Shown here piece by piece: positions 1-6,952 of a stretch of 28,480 bases of DNA; within the stretch, counting starts at the first letter, position 1, and every line of letters starts with the position of its first letter. Location: NCBI GenBank assembly GCA_035544675.1, contig DATKCA010000155.1, positions 1 through 28,480 on the forward strand, in the 5' to 3' direction. The notes below the pieces were generated by a model. The model had not been told where the DNA came from, searched no databases, and saw nothing but the letters and a program-made list of their open reading frames with translations. The translations under genes and the position numbers were made by a program. The DNA comes from DATKCA01 sp035544675. GTDB lineage: Bacteria; Acidobacteriota; Thermoanaerobaculia; Gp7-AA8.

Positions 1-2
1 CC

Positions 3-1070
3 GATTTCAACAGCGGCCGCGTCATCCGCGCCGACATTCTCCCGGGTGGTCAGATCGCCTCGGTCGACATCTGGGCGACGGGCATTGGTAACCCTACTGA
101 CATGGACGTCGGGCCCGATGGGAACCTGTACGTCGCCGGCATCGGCGACAAGATCCTACAGTTTGCGTTCAAGCCCACCGCCCAGGGGCTCGTGGTATCC
201 CGCCGTTTCCTGCGCACCAGCGAGGGGAGCGTCGCCGCGTTCAGCGTGCGCCTGGCGATGGCACCGGACGCCGGCGTGAGCGTGACGGTGACACGCACCG
301 CCGGCGACACCGACCTCTCCGTCACCCAGGGGGCCTCGCTGACGTTCACGGCAGCCAACTGGGCGACCCCACAGATCGTGCACGTCTCCTCGGCGCAAGA
401 CCTCTCCGTCGACGACCAGGTGGCGACGATCACCGTGTCCTCGCCCGGGCTCGCCAGCGAAGACGTCGTGGTGCGCGCGACCTCGCTGGTCCCTCTGCCT
501 TCTCCACCTGCTGCGCCGGCAAACCTTCTCGCAGAGGCGACTTCCGCTACCACTGTTTCTTTGACATGGAGCGCAGCCGGCGGCGCGACTCAGTACGAGA
601 TCGAGCGTTCCTCTGCGGGGACGGCCTTTCAGTATTTGACCAGTGTTCAGGGCCTTTCGCATGTCGATACGACCGCCGCCGCGTCAACGGCCTATCTGTA
701 TCGAGTCAGAGCCACCAACGCCGGTGGCAAGTCGTCCTATGGCAACGTGGATCTGGCTACGACTGTCATCTTCACGGATGATCCACTCGTCGTGCAGGTG
801 ACGGCAATTCGCGCTGTTCATCTCCTGCAACTGAGAACGGCCGTGGACGCCGTCCGCAAGCTGGCGGGACTTTCGGACGGGGAGTACACCGACGAGATCC
901 TCGACTCGGCGGTTGCCATCAAGCGGGTCCACGTGATCGAGCTGGCCACCGCGTTGAACGACGGGCGAACGGGCTTGATGCTGACACCCATCGTCGAGCC
1001 GTCGATCACCGCGGGAGTGACGACGGTCCAGGCCAGTCACATCCACACGTTGAGAGCGGGGGTGCAGTAG
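3..1070 (+). CDS. C-terminal part of a secreted multidomain protein (beta-propeller end, Calx-beta-like, FN3, C-terminal repeat module)
   Basis: The frame is open from the window edge (first full codon at 3), so the gene starts outside. In order I see a piece typical of an NHL/SMP-30-like propeller blade (DMDVGPDGNLYVAG), then about 100 residues with a Calx-beta-like pattern (TSEGSVAAFSVRL, SLTFTAANW). Next is a fibronectin type III domain (VSLTWSAAGGATQYEIERS ... AYLYRVRATNAGG). The end is a roughly 90-residue module with three related helices (IRAVHLLQLRTAVDAVRKLA, IKRVHVIELATALNDGR, VQASHIHTLRAGVQ). Architecture fits an exported or surface protein; the signal peptide would lie upstream. 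Function is unknown. A 7-bp G/C inverted repeat (1056-1062/1083-1089) spans the stop codon and could end transcription, but no T-run follows. Confidence 0.85.
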   Translation, partial: DFNSGRVIRADILPGGQIASVDIWATGIGNPTDMDVGPDGNLYVAGIGDKILQFAFKPTAQGLVVSRRFLRTSEGSVAAFSVRLAMAPDAGVSVTVTRTAGDTDLSVTQGASLTFTAANWATPQIVHVSSAQDLSVDDQVATITVSSPGLASEDVVVRATSLVPLPSPPAAPANLLAEATSATTVSLTWSAAGGATQYEIERSSAGTAFQYLTSVQGLSHVDTTAAASTAYLYRVRATNAGGKSSYGNVDLATTVIFTDDPLVVQVTAIRAVHLLQLRTAVDAVRKLAGLSDGEYTDEILDSAVAIKRVHVIELATALNDGRTGLMLTPIVEPSITAGVTTVQASHIHTLRAGVQ

Positions 1071-1100
1071 GCGGTGATCGAGCCCCCGCACCACAACCGC

Positions 1101-1128
1101 TGGACAGCCGCGGAGGCGTGAATATAAT
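1101..1128 (+). promoter_or_regulatory. Sigma70-type promoter of tRNA-Thr
   Basis: TGGACA (1101-1106) and a perfect TATAAT (1123-1128) are separated by 16 bp. Transcription would start near 1135, about 28 nt before the mature tRNA, which is a normal arrangement. It is one of the few consensus -10 boxes in this GC-rich window. Confidence 0.7.
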
Positions 1129-1162
1129 CCGCCGCCTTGCGGTTTCCACGGGTCCTGCCTAA

Positions 1163-1238
1163 GCCGTTGTAGCTCAGTTGGTAGAGCAGCTGATTCGTAA
1201 TCAGCAGGTCACCGGTTCAAGTCCGGTCAACGGCTCCA
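1163..1238 (+). tRNA. tRNA-Thr, anticodon CGT
   Basis: A full cloverleaf can be drawn. The acceptor stem is GCCGTTG/CAACGGC, followed by discriminator T and an encoded CCA (1236-1238). The D arm contains AGCTCAGTTGGTAGAGC. The anticodon stem GCTGA/TCAGC encloses the loop TTCGTAA, with anticodon CGT at 1196-1198, and the T arm contains GGTTCAAGTCC. It decodes ACG threonine codons. The CCA end is genomically encoded. It is preceded by its own promoter and is not in a tRNA cluster. Confidence 0.97.
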
Positions 1239-1315
1239 CACATCGCCCGTCCCCTTACCCGCGCGCACCCCGTAGATTCCGATCTCGAGCATTTTTGTAC
1301 GGACTCGTACTGACG

Positions 1316-1333
1316 GGACGTCTTTCCGGACGT
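1316..1333 (+). promoter_or_regulatory. Direct repeat GGACGT-N6-GGACGT upstream of the response regulator
   Basis: Two exact GGACGT hexamers (1316-1321, 1328-1333) lie 12 bp apart in the leader of the regulator gene, just before a weak -10-like TATCTT (1334-1339). The imperfect palindrome GTAC-N6-GTAC (1297-1310) is immediately upstream. This layout could be an operator, but there is no recognised binding motif behind it. Confidence 0.25.
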
Positions 1334-1369
1334 ATCTTGTGATCTCCATCACTCGGAAAGGTCCCCGTT

Positions 1370-1804
1370 ATGCGCCTCCTCGTAGTCGACCACGACTCCG
1401 CGCTCACCGCGTTGATGGTGGCGCTGTTCCGTCGCCACGACTTCGTCATCGACACCGCCGCCGACGGGGAGGAGGCCATCGAGAAGATCCGCGGGACCGA
1501 TTACTCCACCATCCTCCTCGACCTCATGTTGCCTCGAATGAATGGTTTCGAGGTGATCCGGGAGATGAAGTCCTTCGCGCCGGAGGTGCTCCGGCGGACG
1601 ATCGTGATCACCGCCGCCTCCAATGCGACGCTGAGACATTTCGACCGCTCGGAGGTCTTCGAGTTGATCCGGAAGCCTTTCGAGCTCGACGAGCTGGTGA
1701 GCAGCGTTGAGCGCTGCGGCGAAGGCGCGCGGGCGGCGGGGCTCCCGCTGGACGGGGGCGCGAAGGTGCCATCGATCGGATCGCAGCGCGCAAACGCGAA
1801 ATAA
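1370..1804 (+). CDS. Stand-alone receiver-domain response regulator
   Basis: A 144-residue CheY-like receiver. The acidic pocket is in VVDHDS (D7, D9), the likely phospho-acceptor is D51 in LLDLMLPRMNG, the conserved Thr is in IVITAAS (T81) and the conserved Lys is K102 in IRKPF. After about residue 115 only a short low-complexity tail remains, so there is no DNA-binding or enzymatic output domain and it would act through protein contacts. GGAAAGG at 1355-1361 is a plausible ribosome binding site 8 nt before the ATG. No histidine kinase lies nearby, so the partner is unknown. It is a single gene between tRNA-Thr and the rpsF operon. Confidence 0.88.
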   Translation: MRLLVVDHDSALTALMVALFRRHDFVIDTAADGEEAIEKIRGTDYSTILLDLMLPRMNGFEVIREMKSFAPEVLRRTIVITAASNATLRHFDRSEVFELIRKPFELDELVSSVERCGEGARAAGLPLDGGAKVPSIGSQRANAK

Positions 1805-1835
1805 TTGCGCCTGGCCAGCCCTTTCCGTAGAATCG

Positions 1836-1870
1836 CCGGCTCCCACTCTCGAGAGCCGGGACAATCTTTT
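1836..1870 (+). terminator. Weak intrinsic terminator after the response regulator
   Basis: CCGGCTC (1836-1842) pairs with GAGCCGG (1853-1859) around a 10-nt loop. TCTTTT (1865-1870) follows a few bases later. The stem is GC-rich but the T-run is short and displaced, so it may only be partial. TACAAT at 1870-1875 is a candidate -10 box for the following rpsF operon, without a clear -35. Confidence 0.35.
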
Positions 1871-1883
1871 ACAATCTGCCTCG

Positions 1884-1931
1884 CTCCTTGGACCACGTGT
1901 CTGACACGGGTCCCGCCAGGCCAGAAGGAGG
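1884..1931 (+). promoter_or_regulatory. rpsF leader RNA, S6:S18-type autoregulatory structure sequestering the SD
   Basis: Outer stem CTCCTT (1884-1889) pairs exactly with AAGGAG (1925-1930), which is the Shine-Dalgarno of rpsF. Directly stacked inside is a hairpin: GGACC (1890-1894)/GGTCC (1909-1913), a bulged A at 1895, CGTGT (1896-1900)/ACACG (1904-1908), and the loop CTG. All unpaired bases between the two stems are on the 3' side (1914-1924), and CCG lies at the junction (1913-1915). The known S6:S18 leader motif is likewise a two-stem element with a 3' CCG-containing bulge. Assignment to that family is inference; the pairing is seen directly. Confidence 0.6.
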
Positions 1932-1935
1932 AAAC

Positions 1936-2349
1936 ATGAGGACTTACGAAGTCCTGTTCATCCTTTCTCCGCAAGTCGCGGAGGAAGAGGCGACCACGCT
2001 CACCAACGAGTTCCGTACGGTCGCCGAAAAAACCGGAGCCACGCTGAAGAATGAGGAAGCGTGGGGCCGCCGCCGTCTCGCCTATCCCATTCACAAGTTC
2101 AACGAAGGCAACTACCACCTCTTCGTGTTCGAAAGCGACGGGTCGCTCTCCGAGCTGGACCGCCGCATGAAGAACTCGGACCGGATCCTCCGGCACATGA
2201 TCGTGCGGACGGATCTCGATCTGAAGCGCGCCGACAAGCTCGCCAAGCGCAATCCGAAGAAGGAGCGCGTCCGTCCCGCTCCGGCCTTCAACGCCCCGGA
2301 AGCTCCCGCCCCGGTCGAGCCGGCCGTCGCGGATGAAGCGCGCGGGTAA
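1936..2349 (+). CDS. rpsF: 30S ribosomal protein bS6
   Basis: The 137-residue product begins MRTYEVLFILSPQ, the canonical bS6 N-terminus, and continues with WGRRRLAYPIHKFNEGNY and the RILRHMIVRTD segment. The ATG at 1936 was chosen over an in-frame upstream codon at 1888 because it matches the family start and sits 4 nt after AAGGAGG. bS6 binds bS18 and the central domain of 16S rRNA. A C-terminal tail of about 35 residues rich in Pro, Ala and charged residues extends past the globular domain. It is first gene of rpsF-rpsR-membrane protein-rplI, and its leader has an apparent autoregulatory fold. Confidence 0.97.
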   Translation: MRTYEVLFILSPQVAEEEATTLTNEFRTVAEKTGATLKNEEAWGRRRLAYPIHKFNEGNYHLFVFESDGSLSELDRRMKNSDRILRHMIVRTDLDLKRADKLAKRNPKKERVRPAPAFNAPEAPAPVEPAVADEARG

Positions 2350-2366
2350 AGAGAGGAACGACAACC

Positions 2367-2663
2367 ATGGCTACGAGTGCACCGAGAAGACCCCAGGGCG
2401 ATCGTGCGCAGGGCGGTCCGGGCGGACAGCAGGGTGGGAAGAAGAAGTTCTTCTACCGCCGCAAGCGCGTCTGCAAGTTCTGCGTCGAGAAGCTCGAGTA
2501 CATCGACTACAAAGACGTCAAGATGCTGCAGCAGTTCATCCCGGAGCGCGGAAAGATCCTGCCGCGCCGCATCTCCGGAACGTGCGCGCTGCACCAGCGC
2601 AAGCTGCAGAGCGCGATCAAACGCGCCCGCACCGTGGCGCTGCTCCCCTTTGCCACGGACTGA
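2367..2663 (+). CDS. rpsR: 30S ribosomal protein bS18
   Basis: A 98-residue protein with the diagnostic core KRVCKFC, YIDYKDVKMLQQFI, GKILPRRISGTCALHQRKL and IKRARTVALLPF. The Cys-x-x-Cys pair plus the later Cys and His in GTCALHQ suggest the zinc-binding (C+) form of bS18. The N-terminal 25 residues are Gly/Gln-rich and flexible. It follows rpsF by 17 nt with GAGAGGA as ribosome binding site. bS18 forms a heterodimer with bS6 on the platform of the small subunit. Confidence 0.97.
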   Translation: MATSAPRRPQGDRAQGGPGGQQGGKKKFFYRRKRVCKFCVEKLEYIDYKDVKMLQQFIPERGKILPRRISGTCALHQRKLQSAIKRARTVALLPFATD

Positions 2664-2673
2664 TCCGTTTCCG

Positions 2674-3720
2674 ATGATCGAATCGTCCCTGCAGCAGAGC
2701 GAGTCGGTGTCGTTGCCGCCCATCCGGCCGTTCGGCCGTGTGGTGCGCAGCGTGGCCGGCTACGGTGTGGCCACGGCGCTGATGATGGTGTCGCCGCTGC
2801 TCGTGTTCGTCCCTGCCGCGCTGTTTCACTGCGCGCTGCGCAACGGCCGTAAGGCGGTCTGGGCCGCGGCGGCCATCGCTGTCGGTCTGGTCGGGCTGTA
2901 CTTTCTGCAGGCCGCGGCCAGCTCGACGGGTGATGCCTCCAGGAACATGGCCTACGCATCGTTCGCGTTCCTCGTTCTGTCGATCGCCATCCCGTCCATC
3001 GCGGCCGTTCCGCTCGTCGAGCGCGCCGAGAAGTTCGGCCACGTTCTGGTGTTCGCCCTGGCCGGCAGCGCGATCGGGCTGGGTGTGCTCGAGCTGACGA
3101 TGCGCCTGTCGGCCTCGTTCTCCCCGTACGCGGTGCAGCTCGCCAAGGCGCAGCAGAACGCTGCCAGCGTGGTCGAGATGTACCGCAACGCGAACGCGGG
3201 CCCCGAGTTCGTCGGAACGGCTCAGCGCCTCATGCAGTACGGCCTGGCCGTGCTGCCGGCCGGCATCCTCATCGACCTTTGCCTCATCTTCGTTCTCAGC
3301 CTGATGATGTTCGGACGGCTGAAAGCCTGGCGGGGCATGGCCCAGACAGGGACCGCGGCCGTCGAGGCATCGCGGGTCTACCTCTTCCGCAACTTCGCTC
3401 TGCCCGAGTGGCTGGTCTTCGGATTCATTCTCGGAGGCCTGACTCCACTCACCAGCGGCACGTTCCAGAGGGTGGCCGCGAACGTGCTGGCCATCGTCAT
3501 TTTCCTGTACATGCTGCAGGGTCTGGCCGTGATCCGCTTCGCGCTCGTGCGCGCCGGCGCCGGCGTCTTCGGCACCGTGCTGGCCTTTTCGATCCTGGCC
3601 ATGCTCAGCGTTGCCGGCATCGGCCTGCTGCTCATCGCTCTGGTAGGGCTGTTCGATCCGTTTTTCGATTTTCGACACTTAAAGAGAAAGGATGACTTGC
3701 ATGAAGGTCATACTGACTGA
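2674..3720 (+). CDS. DUF2232/YybS-type integral membrane protein
   Basis: A 348-residue hydrophobic protein with about eight membrane segments, for example VSPLLVFVPAALFHCAL, AVWAAAAIAVGLVGLYFL, SFAFLVLSIAIPSIAAVPLV, LPAGILIDLCLIFVLSLMMF and the C-terminal run LAFSILAMLSVAGIGLLLIA. I chose ATG 2674, 10 nt after the rpsR stop, because upstream in-frame codons run inside rpsR. The position between rpsR and rplI is the classic place for DUF2232 (YybS-like) proteins in many bacteria, and the topology fits. Molecular function is not established. The end overlaps the rplI start by 20 nt, so translation is coupled. Confidence 0.8.
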   Translation: MIESSLQQSESVSLPPIRPFGRVVRSVAGYGVATALMMVSPLLVFVPAALFHCALRNGRKAVWAAAAIAVGLVGLYFLQAAASSTGDASRNMAYASFAFLVLSIAIPSIAAVPLVERAEKFGHVLVFALAGSAIGLGVLELTMRLSASFSPYAVQLAKAQQNAASVVEMYRNANAGPEFVGTAQRLMQYGLAVLPAGILIDLCLIFVLSLMMFGRLKAWRGMAQTGTAAVEASRVYLFRNFALPEWLVFGFILGGLTPLTSGTFQRVAANVLAIVIFLYMLQGLAVIRFALVRAGAGVFGTVLAFSILAMLSVAGIGLLLIALVGLFDPFFDFRHLKRKDDLHEGHTD

Positions 3721-4216
3721 AGAGATCCGCGGCCTCGGCACTCGAGGCGACGTCGTCAGCGTCAAGGACGGCTACGCGCGGAACTACCTGCTTCCCAAGA
3801 AGCTGGCGCGCGAAGCGACCGCCGGCAACCTGAAATCCATCGAGCAGGAGCGCAAGAAGTGGGCGCTCCTGGCCCAGCAGGAGAAGGTCGTCGCCCAGAA
3901 GGCCGCCGAGAGCGTCCAGGGCGTGAAGATCACCATCCAGAAGCGCGTTGGTGACAACGGCCAGCTGTTCGGCTCCGTGACCGCGAACGAGATCGCCGAC
4001 GCGCTCGAGGCCAAGGGCATCGAAGTCGACAAGCGGCGCATCGAGCTCGCCCACCCGATCAAGAGCCTCGGGACCCACGACGTCGATGTCCGCCTGCACC
4101 GCGAGGTCAGCGTGCCCATCAAGGTCGAGGTCGTTCCCATCGGCGTGGAGCGGCTGGAGGAGGCCCCGGCCCCCGCCAAGCCGGCCGCCGAGCCACCAGC
4201 CGAAGCGCAGCAGTAA
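3701..4216 (+). CDS. rplI: 50S ribosomal protein bL9
   Basis: 171 residues starting MKVILTEEIRGLGTRGDVV, with the bL9 signature GYARNYLLPKKLAREAT, a long connecting helix (about residues 42-75) and a C-terminal rRNA-binding domain (QLFGSVTANEIADAL ... LGTHDVDVRLH). The ATG at 3701 was preferred to 3692 because it gives the canonical N-terminus and an AAAGG ribosome binding site at proper distance. An extra 25-residue Pro/Ala/Glu tail follows. bL9 sits at the base of the L1 stalk. It is last gene of the ribosomal operon and is followed by a strong G/C hairpin. Confidence 0.97.
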   Translation: MKVILTEEIRGLGTRGDVVSVKDGYARNYLLPKKLAREATAGNLKSIEQERKKWALLAQQEKVVAQKAAESVQGVKITIQKRVGDNGQLFGSVTANEIADALEAKGIEVDKRRIELAHPIKSLGTHDVDVRLHREVSVPIKVEVVPIGVERLEEAPAPAKPAAEPPAEAQQ

Positions 4217-4225
4217 AACGTTGGG

Positions 4226-4277
4226 GGGGCGCCCGGTGTCCTCGCCGGCGGGGCGCCGGTGGGGACACCGGCGCCCC
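4226..4277 (+). terminator. G/C-rich hairpin region after rplI with competing arms
   Basis: GGGGCGCCGGT (4250-4260) pairs perfectly with ACCGGCGCCCC (4267-4277) over a 6-nt loop. The same right arm, extended to GGACACCGGCGCCCC (4263-4277), can instead pair with 4226-4241 with one bulge. No T-run follows, so classical intrinsic termination is doubtful. The region separates rplI from the next gene. Confidence 0.45.
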
Positions 4278-4300
4278 AACAGCATGTATTCTCCACCGCG

Positions 4301-5407
4301 ATGAGCGACGACCCTTACGTCGAGGGGCCTCCCTCGGGCCAGGAAGGCTGGTCCGAGGTCTGGCGCGCCGACCGGCGGTACAAGCCGGGCGGCATGCTGC
4401 AGCGCATGCTGGACGGGCTTCTCCGCCGTGGCACCGCACTGGACCGTGATCGCCAGCGCGACTTCAACCTGGTCATCCTCGACCTTCTCCACGACATCCG
4501 CTCGGACGTCGAGGCCGTCCGCCGCGATCTCCGCGCCGACTTCGACGCGCTGCAGCGGGACATGAAGGCGGCCGACCAGGACATCGCTCGCGACGTGGCC
4601 GGCCTCCGTGAGCTCCTCCCCTTCGCCGTGCGCCGGAACGACGCACTCATCGCCGCGCTCGACCAGAAGATCGAGACGCTGGCGGTGAGGCTGCGGGACG
4701 TCACGAATCCGCTCGTGGAGGGGGAGGCAGGATCGTCCGTCCTCAAAGATTTCGTGTACCGGCGGCTCGAGGACGGGCTGCGCGGGAGCGGCGCCGAGGT
4801 GCGGGAGGCGATGGAGCCGTACCTCGCGCTGGCGCGCGAGCGTCAGCCGGTGCTCGACATCGGGTGTGGTCGCGGCGAGTTCCTGGAGCTCTGCCGTGAA
4901 GCAGGTGTCGATGCCTATGGCTACGACACGAACGAGCGATCGGTCGCCGATCTCAAGAAGCGCGGTCTGGCGGGATCGCTGGCCGGGGTGCCGGAGTGTT
5001 TCCAGCGCATCGACGACGGATCGATCGGCTCGATCCTGGCGGCGCACGTCGTGGAGCACCTGCCGGCCGAGCATCTCTTCGCCCTGTTTCGCGAGGCTCA
5101 CCGCGTCCTGCGGAGCGGCGGCCTGCTGATGATCGAGACTCCCAACGCCGAGTCGCTGCTCGTCAGTGCGTCGGAATTCTGGCGTGATCCGACGCACCTG
5201 GCGCCGCGCCATCCCGCGGCGCTGACTCTGCTCGCCTCCGAGCATGGGTTCGATGTCGACGACATCCGCGCCATCCACCCGTTTCCTGAGGGGACGGCCC
5301 TGGCGGTGGATGCGGGCGATGCGCCGTCGATCCGCAGGGTGGTGGAGGCGATCAACGAACGTCTCTTCGGACCGCAGGACCTACGGATGATCGTTCGGAG
5401 ACGATGA
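4301..5407 (+). CDS. Class I SAM-dependent methyltransferase with N-terminal coiled coil
   Basis: A 368-residue protein from the ATG at 4301 (MSDDPYVEG). An upstream in-frame codon at 4259 lies inside the terminator-like hairpin and was rejected. Residues about 50-135 are a charged heptad-rich helix (DLLHDIRSDVEAVRRDLRAD and onwards), likely a coiled coil. A class I SAM domain follows: motif I VLDIGCGRGEFLEL (184-197), acidic motif II YGYDTNE, ILAAHVVEHLP as motif IV and LRSGGLLMIETPN as the post-motif strand. The ending FWRDPTHLAPRHP resembles methyltransferases near polysaccharide loci, but no such genes are adjacent. Substrate unknown. No SD is visible; TATTCT nine bases upstream could be a -10 of a leaderless transcript. 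Confidence 0.8.
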   Translation: MSDDPYVEGPPSGQEGWSEVWRADRRYKPGGMLQRMLDGLLRRGTALDRDRQRDFNLVILDLLHDIRSDVEAVRRDLRADFDALQRDMKAADQDIARDVAGLRELLPFAVRRNDALIAALDQKIETLAVRLRDVTNPLVEGEAGSSVLKDFVYRRLEDGLRGSGAEVREAMEPYLALARERQPVLDIGCGRGEFLELCREAGVDAYGYDTNERSVADLKKRGLAGSLAGVPECFQRIDDGSIGSILAAHVVEHLPAEHLFALFREAHRVLRSGGLLMIETPNAESLLVSASEFWRDPTHLAPRHPAALTLLASEHGFDVDDIRAIHPFPEGTALAVDAGDAPSIRRVVEAINERLFGPQDLRMIVRRR

Positions 5408-6037
5408 CCGCGCGTCCTCGTACGGCTGCACGTCGATGACGGTGCGGCTGGGTGGCGGGGGAGGGACGCGATGCGGAATGAACCCGAGAATCAGTCCCGA
5501 AACGAGTCCGGCGATGTGGGCCACGTTGTCGATGAACTCGACGGCGAACCCGAGCACGATGTTGAGCGCGGCCCAGAAGAGGAGCTGTGAGATGAGTCCC
5601 TTGGTCCACGGCTCGTGGCGCCACTGCGGCGAACGGCGGATGGAGAAGATGAACGCGCCGAGGATCCCCAGGACCGCGCCGCTGGCGCCGACGGAGGCGC
5701 TGTCCGTGGACATCGAGCTGGCAACCGAAGCGCAGATCCCGGTGAGGAAGTACACCGTGCCGAAGCGCACCGAGCCGAACATCGCCTCGTAGAGCGCGCC
5801 GAGCTGATAGAGCGCCCAGCAGTTCGCCGCCCAGTGCGGCACACCGGCGTGAAGGAACATCGCCGCGATCACCCGCCAGTACTCGCCCTCGGCCAGCATG
5901 CCGGGCACGATCGCGCCCATGGCGATGAGCTTGCGCGTGTCCCACAGCGCGCCGGTCATCCACTCGAAGATGAACACCACGGTGATGGTCGCCAGGAGTG
6001 CGGCTGTGACCGGCGCGCGCGAGAGCCGGGACTTCAT
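5381..6037 (-). CDS. Rhomboid family intramembrane serine protease
   Basis: 218 residues with about six membrane helices. The rhomboid hallmarks are present: YWRVIAAMFLHAGVPHWAANCWAL (residues 53-76), the catalytic serine in GASGAVLG (S119) and the catalytic histidine in HIAGLVSGLILG (H174). Rhomboids cleave membrane proteins within or near their transmembrane segment. The tail after residue 188 is Pro-rich and cytoplasm-like. The start ATGA overlaps the stop of the upstream SDR gene, so the two are translated together. The 3' end overlaps the convergent methyltransferase gene by 27 bp. Confidence 0.9.
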   Translation of the reverse strand: MKSRLSRAPVTAALLATITVVFIFEWMTGALWDTRKLIAMGAIVPGMLAEGEYWRVIAAMFLHAGVPHWAANCWALYQLGALYEAMFGSVRFGTVYFLTGICASVASSMSTDSASVGASGAVLGILGAFIFSIRRSPQWRHEPWTKGLISQLLFWAALNIVLGFAVEFIDNVAHIAGLVSGLILGFIPHRVPPPPPSRTVIDVQPYEDARSSSPNDHP

Positions 6038-6816
6038 CGAGACTCCAGGGCGCGGGAGACGCCGCGGATCAGCGCGTGGGCGATGCGCGGCGAGAATTCC
6101 TTGAAGCGCATGTACATCGCTGCCGCGGCGGGAACGATCCTTCTGTAGGAGCCGGACTCGGCGCTGTCACAGATCGTCCTGGCCACTCGTTCCGCCGGGA
6201 TCCCGGCCACCAGGCGCGAGGCCATCGGGATCTTTGCCCACTCTGCTTTCACGAAAAAGTCGGTCTTCACGGTTCCGGGGCAGACGAGTGCAACGCGTAC
6301 GCCGCCTGGCATCACCTCGCTCCTCAGCGCCTCGGTGAACCCGGTCACCGCGAATTTGCTGGCGCAGTAACCGGACATGCGCGCGTATCCCATGAGGCCG
6401 GCGATGGATGAGATGTTGACGATGCTGCCGCTCCGTCTCGCCAGCATCTGCGGCAGCACCGCCTGGGTGCAATGCACGGCCCCGAAAAAGTTCGTCTGCA
6501 TCATCTCGTTCCAGTCGTCCACGTCCGCTTCCGCGACCGAATCGAACACGGCGAAGCCGGCGTTGTTGATGAGGATGTCCACGGCGGGCGCGGACTGGAT
6601 CAGCCGGATGCAGTCTTCGCGTCGCGTGACGTCGGTAACGACCGCGCGAGCCGACACGCCCAGCGCGGCACATCCGGCCGCGACGGGCTCTAACAGTTCC
6701 GCTCTCCGCGCGCCCAGCACCACATTCGCTCCTCGCCGCGCCAGCTCGAGCGCGACGGCGCGCCCGATTCCGCTGGAAGCGCCGGTAACCACAGCAGTTC
6801 TGCCTTTGATTGTCAT
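6034..6816 (-). CDS. Short-chain dehydrogenase/reductase
   Basis: 260 residues from ATG 6816 (MTIKGRTAVVTGASSGIG). This start is preferred over one 69 nt upstream because the Rossmann strand should begin close to the N-terminus. Cofactor motif TGASSGIG is at 11-18, NNAG at 84-87 and the catalytic triad is S137 (NISSIAG), Y150 and K154 (YCASK). The basic residues after beta-2 (GARRAE) suggest NADP(H). The C-terminus (MYMRFKEFSPRIAHALIRG) is like the membrane-associated DltE/YqjQ-type SDRs. Substrate unknown. It is first gene of a two-gene unit with the rhomboid protease. Confidence 0.87.
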   Translation of the reverse strand: MTIKGRTAVVTGASSGIGRAVALELARRGANVVLGARRAELLEPVAAGCAALGVSARAVVTDVTRREDCIRLIQSAPAVDILINNAGFAVFDSVAEADVDDWNEMMQTNFFGAVHCTQAVLPQMLARRSGSIVNISSIAGLMGYARMSGYCASKFAVTGFTEALRSEVMPGGVRVALVCPGTVKTDFFVKAEWAKIPMASRLVAGIPAERVARTICDSAESGSYRRIVPAAAAMYMRFKEFSPRIAHALIRGVSRALESR

Positions 6817-6862
6817 AGTTGATGTCGTCGTTAAATCGTTCCGAAATGGCAGGTTTATAGCA

Positions 6863-6892
6863 TTGACTTCAAAAAAGCGCGGCACCTATACT
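6863..6892 (+). promoter_or_regulatory. Sigma70-type promoter of ilvE
   Basis: TTGACT (6863-6868) and TATACT (6887-6892) are spaced 18 bp, five of six matches each to consensus. The predicted start near 6899 leaves a leader of about 54 nt before the ilvE ATG. The surrounding 60 bp are unusually AT-rich, and the segment also holds the upstream region of the divergent SDR gene. Confidence 0.65.
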
Positions 6893-6952
6893 CCGATGCA
6901 GCTTACCTCTGGCGCTCGTTCCTGGGCGTGACGCAAACTCTAGGAGGCGTGA

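Noticed and set aside
2377..2673. N-terminal extension of the DUF2232-type protein into rpsR
   Set aside because: It would read rpsR out of frame (Ser/Arg-rich shadow); the family-like hydrophobic protein starts after ATG 2674.
3632..5278. A 548-codon minus-strand open frame across rplI and the methyltransferase gene
   Set aside because: It covers two genuine plus-strand genes, crosses the hairpin at 4226-4277, and shows no recognisable protein motifs.
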